This document shows, one piece after another, positions 59,593-64,000 of a DNA stretch of 64,000 bases. The stretch covers positions 85,075-149,074 of the forward strand of contig JAEZKP010000084.1 in assembly GCA_023436145.1 (NCBI GenBank). Direction: 5' to 3'. The stretch comes from Fibrobacterota bacterium (GTDB lineage Bacteria; Fibrobacterota; Chitinivibrionia; Chitinivibrionales; Chitinispirillaceae). How positions within the stretch are numbered: the first letter of the stretch is position 1; each line of letters begins with the position of its first letter. The notes beneath the pieces were generated by a model. It ran no database searches, had not been told where the DNA came from, and saw only the letters and a program-made list of their open reading frames with translations. Position numbers and translations under genes: made by a program.

Positions 59593-61374
59593 TCACCTGA
59601 AACACAGAAAGCGGTTAAGCATCCGGATGACCTGAAGGCTGAAGTCTTTAAAAAGCTCGCGATCATGGGAGCTGAAACTTTTCTGGTCATGAATACTGTA
59701 TTTGTTTTTGTCATAAATGGAAAGAGTTCCCATTATTCTTCCATTGAATCGCAAGCACATGCTGATGACCGATTTGGCGGGGGGCTTTTCAGTTAAGAAG
59801 CCGGCACAGGATAAATCGGAGATGAGAACCGGGGTGGAACAATGTATAATCTGTGAAGTGATGGTTCTGTCCAGATTCTCCAGCATTCTAAGATGGTTCT
59901 GTCCTTTTAAAGAAAAGGACTCCAGGACTTCAAAGCAGGTCATTACTTCATTGTAAAGGCTTAGAATACAATTTTCTGCTTCGAAAAGCAGACAGGTGTT
60001 TATTACGATTAATCTTGCAATGTGCCGGATGTTGTGGATGGTTGAGAAATCGGATGAGATTTCCGAAAATGCAGAGTATTTGATGGAATTTAATCTTGCT
60101 CCTTCCAGAAGTGACAGCTGGGAAAATTCACGTTCAAGATATTGAGCGATTTTTTGAAGAAGTTTTTTCTCAGTTTCCAGTTGATTGTGCTTGGCAATGA
60201 GTTGAAGTAGTATTAATCCGGAGATCTCTTTATTGGAAAAAAGAGGCTGGGCAATAAAGCATTTCTGCACATTCAGTTTTTTCAAAGAGGTATAAAAAGT
60301 GAATTGTTCCCTGCAGCGGAGAATCCGGCCGGTGAAAAAATCATTAAGCCGGATCATCTGAGTGTATCTACGGTTAAGATCGTAGTAGCTTGACGCTTGA
60401 ATGTAGAAGGTGTTGCTTTCTTTATCGAATTGGTAAAGATTGCAGATTCTGCCATTGAGGCTGTTGGCCAGTTTCATCATGAGAAGGTTAAGTCGTTCCT
60501 GAAGCGGGTAATTCAGATGAAGTATATCGTTTGTACTGGAAAGAAGAGAGTGGATGGTTGAGGTTTGTTTTGTTTTCTGGTATTCTCTTGAAGAATCTAT
60601 GACGCCGGCGGCAAACTGAGCCAGATCTGCTGCATACTTGAGATCATCGTAATCAAAAATCTTGCTGCTTTTCTTACTGCTGAGGTTTAATACTCCAATG
60701 GCCTGATTATTTTGCAGCAGTGGGACGGAAATTGATGAGATCAGGTCCTGCCGTTCCACATCTGAAGTGTCATCTTCTGGTTTTCCATTAAGAAGCAGTG
60801 GTTTTCCGGTGCAGGCGACTTTTCCGGCGATACCTTTTCCTATCTTCTGTTTAGTGTTACTGATGATGGCTTCGTCTATTCCGTGAGCCATCTCAATTCT
60901 GAGCATCCGTCTTCTGGGGTCGGTAAGCATTATGGAGCCGCAGTCAGCATTGAGAGAGTTTATTGCTACCGAGAGGATAAGAGTAAGGCATTCTTTGACA
61001 TCACGGGTCAGATAGGCAGTGTGGCAGAGGTCTTTGAGGCCATGGAGAACTTTTGCCCGGAAATTGGCGGTATTACTCTTGTTGGCTTCAGGAATAACTG
61101 AGCAGAACAGGAGCTGAGCGTTTGAAGCGCTTAAAATGTTGCAATCAGGGGATTTTATCTTCCTCAGCATGGCATCCACCGATGGATCAGTGGATGCATT
61201 TATGATCAGGTCAGGATTGTAAGTGTTTACATGATGTAAAAAAGGTGCAGTATACGGATCGATATTTCCAAGTACCTCAAAGCGGTCTGAGACACAAAGT
61301 GCTTTACTCATCTCAGCACATTCGGCATCGGTACCCACTATCACTGCGTGCAGTTTTATCGTTCGATTAAGCAT
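59593..61374 (-). CDS. Multi-GAF sensor protein with N-terminal Rossmann-like domain
   Basis: 593 residues. The first ~90 residues look like a nucleotide-binding alpha/beta fold (VIVGTDAECAEMSKAL...YNPDLIINASTDPSVDAML). Then comes a GAF domain (about 125-260, with GIAGKVACTGKPLLLNG and SSISVPLLQNNQAIGVLNL), a second (about 285-420) and a third (about 440-590). No kinase, cyclase, HTH or other output domain is visible. It may sense a small molecule and pass the signal by protein contact. GDPD and aminopeptidase genes lie upstream on the same strand. Confidence 0.75.
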   Translation of the reverse strand: MLNRTIKLHAVIVGTDAECAEMSKALCVSDRFEVLGNIDPYTAPFLHHVNTYNPDLIINASTDPSVDAMLRKIKSPDCNILSASNAQLLFCSVIPEANKSNTANFRAKVLHGLKDLCHTAYLTRDVKECLTLILSVAINSLNADCGSIMLTDPRRRMLRIEMAHGIDEAIISNTKQKIGKGIAGKVACTGKPLLLNGKPEDDTSDVERQDLISSISVPLLQNNQAIGVLNLSSKKSSKIFDYDDLKYAADLAQFAAGVIDSSREYQKTKQTSTIHSLLSSTNDILHLNYPLQERLNLLMMKLANSLNGRICNLYQFDKESNTFYIQASSYYDLNRRYTQMIRLNDFFTGRILRCREQFTFYTSLKKLNVQKCFIAQPLFSNKEISGLILLQLIAKHNQLETEKKLLQKIAQYLEREFSQLSLLEGARLNSIKYSAFSEISSDFSTIHNIRHIARLIVINTCLLFEAENCILSLYNEVMTCFEVLESFSLKGQNHLRMLENLDRTITSQIIHCSTPVLISDLSCAGFLTEKPPAKSVISMCLRFNGRIMGTLSIYDKNKYSIHDQKSFSSHDRELFKDFSLQVIRMLNRFLCFR

Positions 61375-61403
61375 AGAACAAGTTTATGGTTGGTTTGAAT
61401 GAT

Positions 61404-62099
61404 TCAAGTTATACCGCAAAGTTCATTTCTGATACTGACGGCCAGTTCGGTTTCATTGGTGATTACTGCCCAGGTTAATGGATCTTTCAACACTTTCCTG
61501 ATCTCTTCGCTGGTATTGACTGTCCATATTGCGGGAGAAATCATACCGGGTGTATTTTCGAAAAAATCCTGGTTAGAATAAAATGTCGAAAAATCGGGGC
61601 AATAAAAATCTATTCCTTCACTTTTTTCATTGATAACCGTTTCCATGGATTCAAACAGTAAACCGGTTTGCAGGGAAGAGTCTGTATTTTTGAGTTTCCG
61701 GAGTATGGCAGGATTAAAAGAGGTGATGAAATAAAGTGGTTTGACTGGTAAGTCTGAAATCATCTGCAGAATTTCCTGTTCACAGTTTTCCTCTTTCAGT
61801 TCTATATCCAGGCCGACTTTTCCGGAAAAAGTGTATAGAATCTCTTTTATCTGCGGAACATGGTAATTGTGTTCTGAGGTAATTTTCACCAGCTCGTGGT
61901 AAGTCTGATCACAAATATTGACTCTTGTGGAATTGTGCATTATAAATGGGTCATGATGAGCAATGAGCAGATTATCTTTGGTGCGACGGACATCAAATTC
62001 GATAAAATCGGCACCAAGCTGCCATGCTTTCAGGAATGAATCCATGGTATTTTCATGTGCCAGAGTCGGTGCTCCGCGATGTGCGATAATTTTTTTCAT
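61404..62099 (-). CDS. ugpQ: Glycerophosphodiester phosphodiesterase
   Basis: 231 residues, a cytoplasmic GDPD barrel. Signature HRGAPTLAHENTMDSF, metal-binding EFDVRRTKDNLLIAHHDP and the KVGLDIELKEE block are intact. It frees glycerol-3-phosphate from lipid-derived diesters. No signal peptide. The gene lies seven bases after the aminopeptidase stop, so they are probably co-transcribed. Confidence 0.9.
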   Translation of the reverse strand: MKKIIAHRGAPTLAHENTMDSFLKAWQLGADFIEFDVRRTKDNLLIAHHDPFIMHNSTRVNICDQTYHELVKITSEHNYHVPQIKEILYTFSGKVGLDIELKEENCEQEILQMISDLPVKPLYFITSFNPAILRKLKNTDSSLQTGLLFESMETVINEKSEGIDFYCPDFSTFYSNQDFFENTPGMISPAIWTVNTSEEIRKVLKDPLTWAVITNETELAVSIRNELCGIT

Positions 62100-62106
62100 A
62101 GGTCAC

Positions 62107-63489
62107 TTATTCAAAAAGAAAATCCAGTAACAGACGTACTCCGAACCCGGTTCCATATTGAGGTATTTCACCACGGGAGCTTCCATCGTTGAAGGATGTC
62201 CCTGCGATATCCAGATGAGCCCAGGGAATGCCATTGACAAATTCCTGTATAAATGCAGCACCGATTATTGAGCTGGCATAACCTTTTTTGAACCTGGAGA
62301 GATTTCTCAAATCACCGGTCTCACCTTTAAGAGCATCACTATATTCTTTATACAATGGCAATCTCCAGAGACGTTCGTTTGTATTCTCCCCTGAACTGAA
62401 TAATCTTTGGGCAAGTTCGTCGTTATTGGAGAAAAGGCCTGCCACATATTCACCGAAGGTGGTGAGGATACCACCGGTAAGTGTAGCCAGATCAATCATT
62501 TCCGATGGTTTGCAAATGGCCTGGCAATAAGCTGCGGCATCAGCCAGTATAAGTCTTCCTTCTGCATCGGTGCTGTGTATCTCCACGGTCTTCCCGCTAT
62601 AAGATTTGTAAACATCACCCGGAAAAAAGGCTTTGCTGCCAACCGCATTGTGTGCAGCAGCAATCACTCCAATTACATTTATTGATGGTTTCAGGTTTAC
62701 CAGCGCTTTCATCACAGCTAAGACAACTGCAGCTCCGGCCATATCCTCCCGCATACTTTCTATGCTTCCGGTGGGTTTTAGATTCTGGCCGCCTGAATCG
62801 AAGGTGATTCCTTTTCCAATCAATGCTGTTTTGTGTTTCTGGCCAGACCCGTTGTATTCGATAATGATAAGTCTGGGAGGTGTGGAAGAGGCTTGACCGA
62901 CTGCACTGATAAGTCCCAGTCCTTCACGTTCAAGCTCTTTTGATTTGAGCACTGTCACTTTGATGTTATCGCATTTTTCCAGTTCGATGGCTTCTTTAGC
63001 CAGTTTCTCCGGAGTGATAGTTGATGCATTGTCATTGACCAGATCCCTGCTGTAATTGACTGCTTCACAAACAGCAGTAAACTTCTGCAGCTCAGAATTA
63101 CTGATGGTACCGATTAGTTCGACGGTATCTATGCGATGAGTCTTTTCTGTTTTGTACTTATCGAATTTATAGGAGCCCAGTATTAATCCTTCCACCACAG
63201 CTTTGCTGCAACCGGGCAGGGTATCTGAATCCGGAATAGTTACAGATAGTTTATCTCTTTTAAGTTCGATTGCTTTCTGAATTGCCTTGGCAGACACGTT
63301 TCGGATTATGGAGGTTGAGATACTGTCCTTTTCTCCCATTCCACCGTAGATTATGGTGTCCTGACCAGAGTACCTTACCGCGATTTCTCCTGCATCTGCC
63401 TTAAAATCCGGTATCTGAGCGGCTTTATCTTTAAAAAGAAACTGTACCTGTGAGGAGAAGCGGATAGATTTTGAAATTTTTATTTTCAT
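62107..63489 (-). CDS. pepA: Leucyl aminopeptidase (M17)
   Basis: 460 residues from the ATG at 63489, which has GGGAAGG about five bases upstream; the frame is open further but without family residues. A C-terminal catalytic domain binds two metals: GKGITFDSGGQNLKP and STDAEGRLILADA (the canonical motif is NTDAEGRL; here the first residue is Ser). The N-terminal domain is a macro-like fold. It removes N-terminal residues from peptides in the cytoplasm. Upstream is noncoding. Confidence 0.95.
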   Translation of the reverse strand: MKIKISKSIRFSSQVQFLFKDKAAQIPDFKADAGEIAVRYSGQDTIIYGGMGEKDSISTSIIRNVSAKAIQKAIELKRDKLSVTIPDSDTLPGCSKAVVEGLILGSYKFDKYKTEKTHRIDTVELIGTISNSELQKFTAVCEAVNYSRDLVNDNASTITPEKLAKEAIELEKCDNIKVTVLKSKELEREGLGLISAVGQASSTPPRLIIIEYNGSGQKHKTALIGKGITFDSGGQNLKPTGSIESMREDMAGAAVVLAVMKALVNLKPSINVIGVIAAAHNAVGSKAFFPGDVYKSYSGKTVEIHSTDAEGRLILADAAAYCQAICKPSEMIDLATLTGGILTTFGEYVAGLFSNNDELAQRLFSSGENTNERLWRLPLYKEYSDALKGETGDLRNLSRFKKGYASSIIGAAFIQEFVNGIPWAHLDIAGTSFNDGSSRGEIPQYGTGFGVRLLLDFLFE

Positions 63490-63830
63490 GGACCTTCCCG
63501 ATTTTCTGGTACTGACGAGTAATTTAAGCATTGATGAACAGTTTTGCTTAATTTTGTTATAATGAATATAATTTCTCAGCAAATATGTTAAATCACAATT
63601 CCTAAAATCCTAAAAACCGGAAATTTATAAGACAGCAGTTTTGCAGGAGAATCGCAAGGAAGCAGCAGAGGTGCTGACTATAGGAGGTTATGCTGGTTCG
63701 GGTAATTATTTGTAAATTCTAAAGTTATGGTTTTTCGGTTTGTGGCATGGTGAGATTCTGGGCTCAGAAATTATAGAGGGTCACACAGTTGTTTATCAGT
63801 AAAATTTTCCCGTTGGAAGCACCCTGGCTA
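63490..63830. other. Intergenic region of about 340 bases
   Basis: Upstream of pepA on its strand. I see no supported gene. GGAGG at 63683 is followed by a short open frame of about ten codons only. No clear terminator or RNA. Confidence 0.4.
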
Positions 63831-64000
63831 AATCAGAAATTCCCTTCTTTAATCAGAAATTCCCTTCTTTAATCAGAAATTCCCTTCTTTAATCAAAAAT
63901 TCCCTTCTTTAATCAAAAATTCCCTTCTTTAATCAAAAATTCCCTTCTTTAATCAAAAATTCCCTTCTTTAATCAAAAATTCCCTTCTTTAATCAAAAAT
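63831..64000. repeat. 20-bp tandem repeat, at least 8.5 copies, running off the window edge
   Basis: The unit aatcagaaattcccttcttt occurs head to tail from 63831. Units 1-3 read aatcAGaaat; units 4-9 read aatcAAaaat, a single G to A change shared by the later units. Period is exactly 20. There are no spacers, so it is a minisatellite and not a CRISPR. It is not coding. Confidence 0.95.

Noticed and set aside
63831..64000. CRISPR array at the right edge
   Set aside because: The 20-base units are directly adjacent with no variable spacers, and the unit is shorter than usual CRISPR repeats.

Overview
The window reads as a chromosomal segment of a diderm (Gram-negative type) bacterium of moderate GC. 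Evidence for an outer membrane: a heptosyltransferase-like glycosyltransferase, an AsmA-like protein, lipoproteins with clear lipoboxes, a probable beta-barrel protein and a secreted protease with a C-terminal beta-sandwich of the sorting/FlgD type. The mix (fused radical SAM/DUF2344 protein, MXAN_6640-like metalloprotease, yeast-like ketol-acid reductoisomerase, huge Ser/Thr-His kinase) would suit the Fibrobacterota/FCB neighbourhood; this is inference, not proven. Almost all of the window is ordinary, densely packed core genome. I saw no tRNA, rRNA, insertion sequence, prophage or CRISPR array.

Layout. 1-7 kb: end of a purH-like gene, topA-trmFO, a Nudix-like protein, a frameshifted GNAT-YoaP gene and a small lipoprotein. 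6.8-17.5 kb: thioesterase and sigma-54 activator (minus strand), AsmA-like protein and rRNA methyltransferase, family B DNA polymerase, coiled-coil protein, M23 peptidase, Ser/Thr kinase, glycosyltransferase. 17.5-26.9 kb: a branched-chain amino acid operon, leader-ilvB-ilvN-ilvC-leuA-leuB-cimA-ilvE, closed by an intrinsic terminator. 27-33.4 kb: small enzymes, asd with its own leader, and thiE. 33.9-41.5 kb: RlmD-like methyltransferase, NifU, DHH phosphoesterase, metallophosphoesterase, radical SAM protein. 41.8-47 kb: a 1699-residue multidomain kinase. 47-63.5 kb: lipoproteins, a divergent ispF, a STAS protein, a secreted protease, dsbD, NHL-repeat protein, polyprenol-kinase-like protein, GAF protein, glycerophosphodiesterase and leucyl aminopeptidase. 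The right edge runs into a 20-bp tandem repeat.

The most interesting signal is regulatory. Two biosynthetic units, the ilv/leu/cimA operon and asd, are each preceded by a short open reading frame rich in codons for the end products of the pathway. The last codons of each short frame are complementary to the 5' arm of an intrinsic terminator just downstream. Each leader can therefore fold either as antiterminator or as terminator, and a ribosome finishing the leader peptide would cover the antiterminator strand. This is the logic of ribosome-mediated transcription attenuation, with the same compact three-strand geometry at both loci.

The operon joins pyruvate to all three branched-chain amino acids: IlvB/N and IlvC serve valine, leucine and isoleucine, LeuA opens the leucine branch, CimA opens a threonine-independent route to 2-oxobutanoate, LeuB can serve both chain-elongation routes, and IlvE does the final transamination. 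ilvD, leuC and leuD are not in the window. Asd supplies the aspartate family (Thr, Ile, Lys, Met), whose codons Thr, Ile and Lys appear in its leader.
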